Shown here: positions 26,345 through 36,700 of the stretch, in pieces
How positions within the stretch are numbered: the first letter of the stretch is position 1
Layout: every line of letters starts with the position of its first letter
DNA from: Clostridia bacterium
Lineage (GTDB): Bacteria; Bacillota; Clostridia; TANB77; CAG-465
Assembly (NCBI GenBank): GCA_017534305.1
Contig: JAFWCU010000034.1
Location: 1-64,000 of the forward strand
DNA length: 64,000 nucleotides
Reading direction: 5' to 3'
Program-made: the position numbers and the translations under genes
Notes under the pieces: model-generated
What the model saw: only the letters and a program-made list of their open reading frames with translations
The model's database searches: none
What the model was told of the DNA's origin: nothing

Positions 26345-27601
26345 TTATTGATGAGTTTTATAATATTCAAGTATTAAACTTGCATCATTTGCATCAATTA
26401 AATTGTTTTCGTCCATATCTCCAATTAAGATATCTTCTTGAGTTGCACTTTGTGCTTTATATAGTTCTAGTGCAACGGAAGCATCATTTGCATCAACAAC
26501 ATTATTTTTATCTAAATCTCCTTTTAATATTTGAGAACCATTTTCTACATTAGCTGAAGTATTTACTACTTGTATTATAGTTCTGTTTATTGGGTATGTA
26601 TCTACTTGAGCTACACTACCATATTTTATAATATATCCTGTATTTTTATTTCCTACTTTATCTGCTATAAAGTACGATGTAAGTGGATATTTTGTAGTAT
26701 CATTATATGCTGGTACAAATTCTTCTGGAAAAGATACAGGCGAGTACTCTGGATCTTCATCTTCTTTTGCTTGTTCAGCAGCTTCCCATTCAGCTTTTCT
26801 AATAAAATATGATTTAACAATTATATCTTCTGCTGTATTTTCATCTACTAATTCACTTTGAGTTTTACCTACTAAACCTAAAAATATTGCTTGATTATAT
26901 ATTTTGTTATTTGATGTGTTTGTAACAGTTCCTTCAAAATATTTATTTGCAACAGCACTTGCATCAATGAAAGATTCATCTACTGTTATTGAATTATCAT
27001 TACATACTGCAAGTTTTCCTTCTGTTGTTGGAAGTAGAGCTTCATAGTCTTCTGGTAATATTTTTCTTATTTCTTCTAGTGTTTCTGTATTAACACTACT
27101 ATCTGAGAACATATATTTTAGTCTAGATATTCCGTTTTCTGTTACGTTTCCTATATATATTGTTACTACATTTGATGATATATTATATGAATTTATTATA
27201 TCTCCATTTTGAATAGGATAAGATTCAGTTCCGTTTGGTATTACTATTACTTGTGTATAGCAAATGTCATAATAAAAATGTCTTATCCCATCAATTGTTT
27301 CTTCTCTTTTAAACTTAAATGTTAATCCATCTTCTCCTTTAGGATATTTATATATACCATTAAATTCCCCATAAAAAGAAAGCCAGTCGTCATTATAGTC
27401 TGCACCTTCACTTACGTTATGTTTTTTCTCATTTACATATTCAAGTAAATCTGTATCTGCAGGTACTACTTCAAATTCTGTTTTTCTTACAACCCAATTG
27501 TAGTGATAAACTCTATCCCCTGCTGCCTTAACACTTATAAATGGTGAAAACATCATTGTTAGCATAAGAACAAATACAATTCCAACTATTATCTTTTTCA
27601 T
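26345..27601 (-). CDS. Secreted dockerin protein with one copy of the unknown module
   Basis: The 418-residue protein has a signal peptide (1-27, ending VKA), an N-terminal part unique to it (~30-130, with YNDDWLSFYGEFNGIYKYPKG) and one copy of the unknown module (~135-345: YIGNVTENGISRLKYMFSD, IRKILPEDYEALLPTTEGK, YFEGTVTNTS and an EEFVPAYNDTTKYP tail). The dockerin follows. It is the first gene of the four-gene unit 27601-22613; gaps are 11, 14 and 20 bp. GGAG precedes the ATG. No enzymatic motif is seen. Confidence 0.78.
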   Translation of the reverse strand: MKKIIVGIVFVLMLTMMFSPFISVKAAGDRVYHYNWVVRKTEFEVVPADTDLLEYVNEKKHNVSEGADYNDDWLSFYGEFNGIYKYPKGEDGLTFKFKREETIDGIRHFYYDICYTQVIVIPNGTESYPIQNGDIINSYNISSNVVTIYIGNVTENGISRLKYMFSDSSVNTETLEEIRKILPEDYEALLPTTEGKLAVCNDNSITVDESFIDASAVANKYFEGTVTNTSNNKIYNQAIFLGLVGKTQSELVDENTAEDIIVKSYFIRKAEWEAAEQAKEDEDPEYSPVSFPEEFVPAYNDTTKYPLTSYFIADKVGNKNTGYIIKYGSVAQVDTYPINRTIIQVVNTSANVENGSQILKGDLDKNNVVDANDASVALELYKAQSATQEDILIGDMDENNLIDANDASLILEYYKTHQ

Positions 27602-27632
27602 ATATCTTTTCTCCTTTATAATTTATATAATA

Positions 27633-27661
27633 ATAATATCATTAACTAATAAAATTTACAA
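27633..27661 (-). promoter_or_regulatory. Likely promoter of the four-gene dockerin unit
   Basis: TTGTAA (27656-27661), 17 bp and TATTAT (27633-27638) on the minus strand. A GTCAATTGAC palindrome lies just upstream (27678-27687). Confidence 0.5.
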
Positions 27662-27711
27662 TTTAATTGTCATATGTGTCAATTGACTGATTAGAAATTA
27701 TATAAAAAAAT

Positions 27712-27732
27712 AAAGAGGTTATTAGCCTCTTT
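27712..27732 (-). terminator. Terminator (AAAGAGG family) after the 888-residue dockerin gene
   Basis: AAAGAGG (27712-27718) pairs with CCTCTTT (27726-27732), followed by U residues on the minus strand. Confidence 0.85.
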
Positions 27733-27749
27733 ATTTATCAATCTTTATT

Positions 27750-30416
27750 TTATTGATGTGTTTTATAATACTCAAGTATTAAACTTGCATCATTTGCATC
27801 AATTAAATCGTTTTCGTCCATATCTCCAATTGTTACATCTTCTGCTGTGGCGTTTTGAGCCTTATATAATTCTAGTGCTACAGATGCGTCATTTGCATCA
27901 ACTACACCATTTCTATCTAAATCTCCTTTTTTGTATTGTGATGAACTTTCTTGTTCAAATACTGGAGTTAAGTATGGATATCCACTTGGTGTAAATGTAT
28001 ATGTTGCTTTATTTGATACAATTTCATCTAATACCCAAGTGTTACCATTTTCTTCGTGAGTTTTATACCATCCTTTAAATACATAACCTGCTGCAGGTTT
28101 AGCAGTTAGTTTCATTGTATTTCCTTCTGGTACAGCAAAGAATCCTGAAGATGTTAAATCTTTATTTTGTTTTCCAAGCTCTTCTTGGTCTTCTGTATTA
28201 TATTGTACTTGATAGCTTCCACCACCATTCATAAATTCAGTGTGAACAACAACTGTTGGGTCTAATGGTTCTGTTGGCTCAAATCTTGCACATACATATC
28301 TTAATGGTTCTGAATCTCCTGGAACTACTGTTACTGAAGGTTGATATGTATAGCTTGTGTCTGTAGATATTGCTTCTCCTTGATATGGAAGATAATGTGG
28401 ATCATCTGGGCTTGAATGTGGTGCCCATTGTATATCTACATGATACCAACCAACAAATTCATATCCTGGATTTGGTCTAGCGCTAACTGTAATTGAATCT
28501 CCTTGATAGTATTGAACTACTTCACCACCATCACTCCAATTTGATGGGTCATTTCCTTCTAAATTATATACGTTTGGTTCACTTGGAGTGTAATTTACAG
28601 ATATTTGTCCACCATCGTTTTTCCATATTTGTATTTGATCTCCATATCTATCTTGACCTGCGTAAACCATAGCTATAACGTGTGTGTTTGTTCCATCAAA
28701 GAATGGGAACATTTCTGCTGGATATCTTCCATTTATTCTAATTTCGCAATCGTTTGCTAAATAATAACCATCTTTTGCTTCTATTTCAATCCATGCATAG
28801 TATTCATGTGCGTTTACAAAAGTACCTTCAAAGATTTGGTCAAATTCTTCACCTGCAGTTCCATATGTACCTTTAACCCAATCTGTATATGTAACAAGTA
28901 TTTGTTCATCTGGTTGAGTTGTAACTATTGGTTTATTTGTTCCTTCAATTCCACCATAGCCGCCGTGGTCTACTTCAATAGCTTGGTTTGTTGCTCCAAC
29001 TTCTGGTTTTTCTAGTGTTAAATTTATATTATGTATTGGAGTTTTATTTATATTTGGATCATCTTTCCATACATACATTACATATAGATTAGTGTCTGCT
29101 AAATAACTTTGTCCCTCATCATAAAATACACTGTTTACAAGCACACCATCAAAAGTTTTTCCTTGTGGCGCTGCAATAAATTCTGCTGAAGGAACAGTTA
29201 CAAACATACTTGATCCTTTTTGCACTTGTACTGTACCGTTAAAATATATACCTGGTGTTCCACCATTTGGATCATATGTTATTGTTACATAATCACTACT
29301 CATTGCACCAAAATCTACATCGTTTGTATATGCATATACATATGTTTGAGCAGATTGTGCATCGTACTCAACTCTGTCTGTTGTCATACAATAATATACA
29401 TTATCTTCTATTCCTGGTCCTCTAAATAGTATTTCTAAATCACTTGCTTGGAATTCTCCAGATACAACTACTTCTACTTGATATCTATAATGTCCGTCTG
29501 CTATTCTTTCGCCTGGAGCCATTTCCCATTCTCCATTATGTGTATTATACATAATCCAATGTGTTCCTTCTGGAACTACTCTAGTTTGTCCGTTATTTCC
29601 TGTTGTAGTCCATTGTGGTAAATAATCTCCTTGGTTTGGTTTTTGATCAAAACCCTCAATGTATACTTCAAGTTGTGGAATTTCTGGTCCATATGGGCTT
29701 TCACCACTTGCAGATACACCAATTTCTACTCTATCTGATCCTACTGCCCAACGTGTGCCACCATCTATTTCAACTTCGCCGCTAACGTCAAGCCAATCAC
29801 TTTGTTTGTAATCTTCTATTCTATACATTTCAGGAACTGGTTTTACTTGAATATTAAAAGACTCTCCTGGTGCTAGTGTAGTTTTAGGGCATATAACATC
29901 TAGTTCTTCTGGGTAGCTTGCTGTAATATCTTTAATTGTTACGTTACCTTGGTTTGTAACAGTAACTGTTTGGTAATCTAAATCATAATTTGGCATATTC
30001 CAACCAAAATCTACTGGATATGGTCTTAAATCTAATATTGCAGTTTTACCATCTATTCTTTCAATACTTCCTCTTAAAGATGTATATTCATTAAGTGTGA
30101 ATGTATATGGATTATCTGTTGAAACAATTTCATCAAAATCGTTTTTCCATCCAACAAATCTATATCCATTTGGTATTGAATAACTTAATGTTATTTGTGA
30201 CCCTACTTCATAGTCTTCCCATATAAATCCTGTCACTTCTGGTGTACCAGAGTTGACAGAAATGCTCATATTAGGTCCATATTCGCCAAGCCCTGATTCA
30301 TCAAACTGTGATACATCTAGTGTTGCATAATCAGTAGCATGAACAAATGAAGGCACACAAATATTAAATACCATAGCTATTACTACTAGCATAGCTAATA
30401 TTTTTTGCTTTTTCAT
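27750..30416 (-). CDS. Large secreted protein with divergent InlB repeats and dockerin
   Basis: The 888-residue protein has a signal peptide (1-27, ending VHA). The first divergent InlB-type repeat (~38-115) ends YRFVGWKNDFDE. A region with LDYQTVTVTNQGNVTIKDI and LAPGESFNIQVKP (~130-190) resembles Ig-like or choice-of-anchor modules. Unrecognised beta-rich parts follow, then two more divergent InlB-type repeats (~640-730 with YEFVGWYHVD, and ~745-825 with YVFKGWYKTHEE), and the dockerin. It is the longest non-CAP dockerin protein here and stands as its own unit. GGAGGG precedes the ATG. A role as an adhesive fibre is likely but not shown. Confidence 0.82.
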   Translation of the reverse strand: MKKQKILAMLVVIAMVFNICVPSFVHATDYATLDVSQFDESGLGEYGPNMSISVNSGTPEVTGFIWEDYEVGSQITLSYSIPNGYRFVGWKNDFDEIVSTDNPYTFTLNEYTSLRGSIERIDGKTAILDLRPYPVDFGWNMPNYDLDYQTVTVTNQGNVTIKDITASYPEELDVICPKTTLAPGESFNIQVKPVPEMYRIEDYKQSDWLDVSGEVEIDGGTRWAVGSDRVEIGVSASGESPYGPEIPQLEVYIEGFDQKPNQGDYLPQWTTTGNNGQTRVVPEGTHWIMYNTHNGEWEMAPGERIADGHYRYQVEVVVSGEFQASDLEILFRGPGIEDNVYYCMTTDRVEYDAQSAQTYVYAYTNDVDFGAMSSDYVTITYDPNGGTPGIYFNGTVQVQKGSSMFVTVPSAEFIAAPQGKTFDGVLVNSVFYDEGQSYLADTNLYVMYVWKDDPNINKTPIHNINLTLEKPEVGATNQAIEVDHGGYGGIEGTNKPIVTTQPDEQILVTYTDWVKGTYGTAGEEFDQIFEGTFVNAHEYYAWIEIEAKDGYYLANDCEIRINGRYPAEMFPFFDGTNTHVIAMVYAGQDRYGDQIQIWKNDGGQISVNYTPSEPNVYNLEGNDPSNWSDGGEVVQYYQGDSITVSARPNPGYEFVGWYHVDIQWAPHSSPDDPHYLPYQGEAISTDTSYTYQPSVTVVPGDSEPLRYVCARFEPTEPLDPTVVVHTEFMNGGGSYQVQYNTEDQEELGKQNKDLTSSGFFAVPEGNTMKLTAKPAAGYVFKGWYKTHEENGNTWVLDEIVSNKATYTFTPSGYPYLTPVFEQESSSQYKKGDLDRNGVVDANDASVALELYKAQNATAEDVTIGDMDENDLIDANDASLILEYYKTHQ

Positions 30417-30450
30417 ATAAAATAATCCCTCCTATAATCTTACATATTAA

Positions 30451-30479
30451 ATGATATCATTTTAATTATAAATTAACAA
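30451..30479 (-). promoter_or_regulatory. Likely promoter of the 888-residue dockerin gene
   Basis: TTGTTA (30474-30479), 17 bp and TATCAT (30451-30456) on the minus strand. The inverted repeat at 30484-30516 ends 5 bp upstream of the -35. Confidence 0.5.
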
Positions 30480-30483
30480 TATA

Positions 30484-30516
30484 GTTTCCAGTTTTGTCAT
30501 TTGACTAACTGGAAAC
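30484..30516. repeat. 10-bp inverted repeat next to the -35 of the 888-residue gene
   Basis: GTTTCCAGTT (30484-30493) and AACTGGAAAC (30507-30516) are perfect reverse complements 13 bp apart. No T run follows in either sense, so it is more likely an operator than a terminator. The loop contains GTCATTTGAC, similar to the palindrome at 27678. Confidence 0.55.
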
Positions 30517-30524
30517 ATAAAAAT

Positions 30525-30545
30525 AAAGAGGTCTTTTGCCTCTTT
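30525..30545 (-). terminator. Terminator (AAAGAGG family) after the 324-residue dockerin gene
   Basis: AAAGAGG (30525-30531) pairs with CCTCTTT (30539-30545), with U residues on the minus strand. Confidence 0.85.
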
Positions 30546-30570
30546 ATCTAATACTTTTGTTTATTCTTTT

Positions 30571-31545
30571 TTATTGATGTGTTTTAAAATATTCAAGTAT
30601 TAAACTTGCGTCATTTGCATCAATTAAATTGTTTTCATCCATGTCACCAATTCTCACATCTTCTGCTGTAGCGTTTTGTGATTTAAATAACTCTAGAGCA
30701 ACAGATGCATCATTTGCATCTACTACATTATTTCCGTCTAGATCACCTTTTAATATATCTTTTTCTACTTGGAACTGTAATTTAATTTTTGTAGGTATTT
30801 CTGTAACTCCATAATATTGAAACATCTCTACTAGACCATATTCTTCTGAAGCTACTGTTACTTCAATATTATCTGCTGAAGTTACCCCGTCTGCTATTCT
30901 TAATATTGATGAATCTTCATTTTCAAAATACATTAAATCTTTGTTATTAGCTTTATTAAAGATTGTACAATCATCTTCTTTAAAATCTAGTATATTAGTT
31001 GCAAAAAGATATGTCATACAAGCATTATTTATATTACTCATTTGCTCTGCATCCATACCGTCAGTAATTGTAATTGTTACCTCTTGGCCTACTGGTGCTG
31101 AAGTAAAGTTTAGTGTAATACTATTAGGTACTGCTTCACTTGTTCCAAATGTTTCTACAGAAATAAAAAATTCTTTATCTGGATATACTACTAGATTATC
31201 TTCAGAAGTAACATCTGGTGCTATACTTATTATATAATCTTCTGGATTATTTGGACTCTCATTGTAAGTAAATAATTTTTTATTTACATTGGTACCATAT
31301 GCATATTTTCCTGTATTACCTATTGGAATTGGTACAAGTCTATACATATTAAATAAGTAATTCATACATTTATTTTCTAATTCTGTGAAGCTAGATTTAA
31401 GTCGTCCTTCATACATATTTATTACTACATCTGGATTTGTATCCACCGGTTTTACTTCATCTGCTGTAATAACTGTAGGTAAAATTACAGTCATTGCCAT
31501 AGCAAGTATCATAATTATACTTAAAAATTTTGTAAGTTTTCTCAT
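30571..31545 (-). CDS. Secreted dockerin protein with two tandem unknown repeats
   Basis: The ATG at 31545 has GGAGG at normal spacing; a longer frame starts 13 codons upstream with no site. The product has about 324 residues: a signal peptide (1-27), two tandem repeats of ~115 residues (~35-150 and ~155-262) and the dockerin. Each repeat has a CMNYLF or CMTYLF stretch, a TSEDN or TSADN block and a final SITLNF or KIKLQF strand. I do not recognise the repeat. One conserved Cys per repeat is unusual for these mostly Cys-free surface proteins. It is a single-gene unit. Confidence 0.78.
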   Translation of the reverse strand: MRKLTKFLSIIMILAMAMTVILPTVITADEVKPVDTNPDVVINMYEGRLKSSFTELENKCMNYLFNMYRLVPIPIGNTGKYAYGTNVNKKLFTYNESPNNPEDYIISIAPDVTSEDNLVVYPDKEFFISVETFGTSEAVPNSITLNFTSAPVGQEVTITITDGMDAEQMSNINNACMTYLFATNILDFKEDDCTIFNKANNKDLMYFENEDSSILRIADGVTSADNIEVTVASEEYGLVEMFQYYGVTEIPTKIKLQFQVEKDILKGDLDGNNVVDANDASVALELFKSQNATAEDVRIGDMDENNLIDANDASLILEYFKTHQ

Positions 31546-31619
31546 ATTTTTTCCTCCACTGTTTTTACAATAAAATATTACCATTATTATAAAAAATATT
31601 CAATAATCTAATCAAAAAT

Positions 31620-31639
31620 AAAGAGGTTTTAGCCTCTTT
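31620..31639 (-). terminator. Terminator (AAAGAGG family) after the glucan synthase genes
   Basis: AAAGAGG (31620-31626) pairs with CCTCTTT (31633-31639). It lies directly after the stop of the GH94 gene. Confidence 0.85.
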
Positions 31640-31641
31640 AT

Positions 31642-33696
31642 TTAATCTGACATATTATCTGATAAATAGTCCTCTATTACTTTATACATCCATGCAGAAG
31701 AACCTGTATACCAAGTCCAACCACCACGACCTGGGTGCTCTTCATTTGAATATATGTCTGCAGCCATTACATAAGGTTCTACCATATATACATCTGCTTT
31801 TTCTTTTGTGTCTGAATGAGATATTGGATTAATCATTTTAAGTATTTCTAATCCTTCATCATATTTGTTTAACTCAAAATATGCTTTTGCAAGCCAAACA
31901 GACGCGTGGGTATACTGTCCACCATTTTCTCTTATACCAGGTACATATGCTCTAATATATCCCGGATTATTTTTGTCTTCATTATTAAATGATGGATATA
32001 GTAGTTTTACTATACCAAGATTTCTATCTACTAAGTATTTGTCTGCAGTTTTCAAGCACATTTCAAGCTTATCTCTTATTTCTTTGTATTTTTTCATTGA
32101 AATAACCGCCCATGCTTGAGATATTAAGTCTATTTTACACTCTTTGTTTGAATATGAGCCAAGTACTTCTCCGTTTTCAAAGAAAGCACGTACAAAGTGG
32201 TCTTCGTCCCATGTATTTTTAAGAATTGCTTCTTTTAGAGTTTCTTTTTCTTTTTCGTATCTTTTTGCAAGTTGAGTATCAAATTTAAGATTTGTTAAAT
32301 ATGTAAATTTATCTAGTAAGTTAATCATAAAGAATGTTAGCCATACAGATTCACCACGAATATTACTAAATCCATCATTCCAGTCTCCGTCTCCAATAGA
32401 TAATAGACCGTTTTTCTCGCTTTTTCTGCTTAAAGCATAATCTATTGCAAGACGTGCATGGTTATATACTGAATCATATTTTTCTATATTTCTATATACA
32501 TCATATGCTTCACGTCTTCCTCCCATATCTTTATCTTCAAGATATGGTGTCATTTCATCTAGAATTGAAATATCCCCTGTTCTTTGAACATAATCGCAAA
32601 GAACATATGGAAGCCATAAATAATCGTCACTAAAATATGTTCTAATTCCTGCACCACTATGTTCATGCCACCAGTGTAAAACATCACCTTTTTCAAATTG
32701 TTTTGATGCGTGAAGTATTATTTGACTTCTTGTTTTTTCTGGCCATGAACTAATTATAGCTAGTGAATCTTGAAGTTGGTCTCTATATCCTATTGCACCA
32801 CCTGATTGATAAAATCCACTTCTTGCAAATAATCTACATACTATAGTTTGGTATAGTAGCCATCCATTTGCCATTATATTTAAATATTCATCCTTAAGCT
32901 TCATATTCTTCACTACAAGCTTTTTCCAATAGTCTATAGTGTTCTTATATTCTCTTTCAATTGCATCTGTATCATCGAAATTATGGATTACTGTGTTAAT
33001 ATGGTTTTGATCTTCAGTACATCCAAGTATAAATGTGAATTCTGCTTCTTCATCCATATTCAAGTTGATTTCAACTTCTGCTCTATAGTTTGAAGTGTCA
33101 TATCTAACTATTACTTCTTTAGATTGACCTACCACACTTACATATGAAACACAATTTGAAAATTCAATACTATATGGATTTTTAAGTTCAATCCCATTTT
33201 CTAACTCTTTGCATAAAATGTAATTTCTGTTTACATCTTTTACTACTCCTAATACAGGATCTATTCTATATGATATTTTTAAGTTTTTCTTTTCCTTAGT
33301 TGTATTTTTTAATTTAACCCTTTGGAATTTAACATTTTCATAGCTAGAAATAAATATATCCATAGATTTTTCTACTCCATCATCTGATTGAGTAACTGTA
33401 GTATATCCAAATCCATAAGTTAAATTATAGTTGTTATCATAAATACCTTCAAAAAACTCACCTGGTACAAAGCTTATCCAGTCGTTACACCAGTTTGTTA
33501 ATTTAAAACTTTGTGAGTTTTTATAATATGAGTACACGGTACCATAGCTTGAAACTATAGTACCAAAGTGCTCATTTGCCATTACATTACACCATGGAAC
33601 TGGTGTTTTTGTATTTAGTATATGGTATTCATTACCAGACTCTGTAAATCCACCATACATGTTAAACGCTTTTAAATTTATTGCATCTTTTTCCAT
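31642..33696 (-). CDS. GH94-family phosphorylase-like half of cyclic beta-1,2-glucan synthase
   Basis: The 684-residue cytoplasmic protein has the GH94 layout: an N-terminal beta-sandwich (~1-260, MYGGFTESGNEYHIL ... NDWISFVPGEFFEG), then an (alpha/alpha)6 barrel with the catalytic Asp in GDWNDG (~438) and conserved YRDQLQDS (~298) and HEHSGAGIRT blocks. In cyclic glucan synthases this domain sits at the C terminus and trims beta-1,2-glucan by phosphorolysis to set chain length. Here it is a separate gene, 21 bp after the GT84 gene, with its own AGGAGG. A stand-alone 1,2-beta-oligoglucan phosphorylase is the alternative, but the linkage to GT84 favours a split synthase. Confidence 0.85.
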   Translation of the reverse strand: MEKDAINLKAFNMYGGFTESGNEYHILNTKTPVPWCNVMANEHFGTIVSSYGTVYSYYKNSQSFKLTNWCNDWISFVPGEFFEGIYDNNYNLTYGFGYTTVTQSDDGVEKSMDIFISSYENVKFQRVKLKNTTKEKKNLKISYRIDPVLGVVKDVNRNYILCKELENGIELKNPYSIEFSNCVSYVSVVGQSKEVIVRYDTSNYRAEVEINLNMDEEAEFTFILGCTEDQNHINTVIHNFDDTDAIEREYKNTIDYWKKLVVKNMKLKDEYLNIMANGWLLYQTIVCRLFARSGFYQSGGAIGYRDQLQDSLAIISSWPEKTRSQIILHASKQFEKGDVLHWWHEHSGAGIRTYFSDDYLWLPYVLCDYVQRTGDISILDEMTPYLEDKDMGGRREAYDVYRNIEKYDSVYNHARLAIDYALSRKSEKNGLLSIGDGDWNDGFSNIRGESVWLTFFMINLLDKFTYLTNLKFDTQLAKRYEKEKETLKEAILKNTWDEDHFVRAFFENGEVLGSYSNKECKIDLISQAWAVISMKKYKEIRDKLEMCLKTADKYLVDRNLGIVKLLYPSFNNEDKNNPGYIRAYVPGIRENGGQYTHASVWLAKAYFELNKYDEGLEILKMINPISHSDTKEKADVYMVEPYVMAADIYSNEEHPGRGGWTWYTGSSAWMYKVIEDYLSDNMSD

Positions 33697-33717
33697 GTTT
33701 TCATATACCTCCTATTA

Positions 33718-36700
33718 TTACTTTTTGTTTAACAACTCATCTATTGAGTCTTCTTCTTTATCTACGTATAGAAAATCACTAACATCTTTTATGTATCTTC
33801 TAGATAAGAATGATAATAATGTAAATTCTTGTTTTGTTAGAGAATTTAGATTTAGAATATAGATGTTTCCTTTTGTATAATCCATATATACTGCTCTGTC
33901 TAGTCTTTGTCTTACATATGTATATACTGGTCCATTTTCTTTAATCTTTTCATCTATTATTACTACTATATCTAAATCTATTTTTCTGTTCTTAACGTAA
34001 TCCATAAATTTAATTACTTCAGTAATAATTCCGGCATTTTTAATACTGTCTATATATACAACAATAATTGGTAAGTCTCCAGAAATTGAATATTTCCATA
34101 GTAGAGATTGGTTTAATTGCTCGTTCCAGAAATTATCATTTCCTTTAAGTTCTTTTTTGTTAAACATTACCTCTTTTAATATGTTGTTATATATTTCTGC
34201 CTTAGTTGGTACAAGATTTAGGTATCTTGCAATAACTGAGTTTAGTTCTGCAGTAAGTTTAAATTGATCTTCTATTCCCTTTTCGTTTAAGCTTACTACT
34301 GCGTTTGAAATTTTATATTTAGTGTCTGATGCACCAACAAAATAATAGAATTCTTGTCTTTCATATGGGTCTAGTATAATCTTTCCTCTAAAAGATAATA
34401 CTGGCCATAAAGGATAACGAGTAAGTTTTCCATTATATGCATCTTCTGCATTATCATAAAGTTTTTTCTTTTCTGTTTCAAAGTCTTTATCTAGTGTTAC
34501 GCCAATAAGTCTTGTAAATACATATAGATCTGTATCATCATCACTTCTTTTACGTTTAGATGCAACAAGTGCATCAAGTTCTTCATCATAGTATGTTTCT
34601 ATTTGAAGATTTGCAAATGAAGGATGAACTAAGTTTGTCATATAGTCTGTCATTGCAGGTTCCATATATGTATTTATTAGTACTTCACGTTTTTCATTTG
34701 TTGTATTGTATACACTAACTTTTCTTAATTCTGCGTTATATTCTTGAGATACGCATATTTCTGTTGTGGCTTCAATCTCTCCTGTTGATATATGAGATTC
34801 TACTTTATTTAAGCTTGAAATCCATTCAACTTTTTCTGTATCTTTGTTATATTTACTATGAATGTTGCAGTCTGTAGTTGAAATCATCTTACCAGTTGTA
34901 AGGTCTGTTAGATAAATATAGTTTCCAGAGTTATCTACATCTGAATAGCTTTGTCTATTAACAATTTTATCTTTGTATCTAATATATGATGCACCTGTAT
35001 TTGTTATTGTTGAAGATAATCTTGATCCTCTTAGGAATGCAATATTCATCTTTGTTGATGCATCTTTTAAAGTAGCATATTTTTTCTCTGCGTGTGTATA
35101 TGATACGTGTGTTGTATATTCACTTACACTCTTTTGCTTGAATTCATGCTCTTTATCTTTTGTCTTCTTTTGAATTTTAACTCTAATTCTTTCTCTTTCT
35201 TTTAGAAGAATTTCTGCAGATTTAACACCTGGGTCATCATGGAATCTCTTACGAATTATTCCGTTATTTATATAGTTGTTAATTGCAGTAAGTGCCATAC
35301 CTTGATGGTGGGCCATATATGTACGTATCACTTCATGGTCTACGTTATCATGAAGATTTTCACGAGTATAGTCTATTGACTCATAAAATCCAAATGAAGA
35401 ATACATTTTTAGTTTCTTTAGTTGATTTAAATTATCTAGTACTTTCTTTGGTGCAAGCTCAAGCATAAGCATTGATGCGTAAGGTGCAATAACTAATGAT
35501 GCGTTAAGTCCACGTTTTAGTCCAAGCCAAGGAATACCAAATGATTTGTACTGGTAGTTTAGATCTGTATCTCTTTTTGCATATGCAGATTCTGAAATAC
35601 CAAATGGTACATTGTATTTTTTAGAATACTTCATTTGTGAATATTCACTTAAAAACATTGATTGATCAATTAAAGTATATTCATATGATTTCATAAATAG
35701 ATAAGGCATAAAGTATTCAAATGAAGTACCAGCCCATGACATTAAGCCTTTATATCCATCTACATCTACCATATTTCTTGCTAATGCAAACCAGTGTTTA
35801 GAAGAAATATCTTTTTTAGCAATAGCAACCATTGATGTTATTCTGTTTTCACTCATTAACATATCATAGTAACTATCTACTAATTGCCCAGATTCAACAT
35901 CAAAACCTATTGAGAATAAGTTTCTAGCACCACTATATACAGCTTTAAAATCTGTTTCGTTAATTAGAGTATATGTATATCCTAGCAATTCATTAATTGC
36001 ATCTGTAAACTTCTCTACATTTGTTCCTGGCATATAGTTATATAACTTAATCTTTTCACTTTCTAAGAAATCTTTTGCAACATAAAGTGCACAAACAAAG
36101 TTACCACTATCTACTGTAGAGATAAATCTTGGTCTTAGAGGCTCTAATGTTTTAATGTTATACCAATTGTATAAATGTCCATGCCATCTTTCAAGTTTCA
36201 TTATTGTTCTATAAGTCTTAACAAGTCTTTCTATTGCGTTTTCTTTAGTAATGAAACCTAAATCATAGGCATCAATAATTGCTAAAATACCAAATCCAAT
36301 GTTTGTAGAAGAAGTTCTACTTGCAATTTTATATCTTCTATTTTCTTGGAAGTTATCTGTTGGAAGATAGTTGTTAGTATCATTCATCATACTATCAAAA
36401 AATCCCCAAGTACGTTTTGCTATATCTATGATATCTTTTTCTTCTTTTTTATCTAATTTTTTGATTCTACCAAATAAATGATCTTTACCTAGTAAATATG
36501 TAAGGTATGGTGCAAGTGCAAATCCTAGTGCAATAAATAGTTTGAAGTTATAATGTACTAAATCTTCTGTATTTAATGCAAGAGGAGTAAGCCCTACAAA
36601 TAACGCCATAATTATATTCGGTATCATGTTTCTATAGTAGAATGAAAGTTTAGATTTTGCTTGTTTTTCAAGCATTTCTCCTGTTGTCCATTGTAACAAA

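Noticed and set aside
33690-33720. Frameshift that splits the glucan synthase
   Set aside because: The second gene has its own AGGAGG and ATG after a clean stop, so a true gene boundary is more likely.
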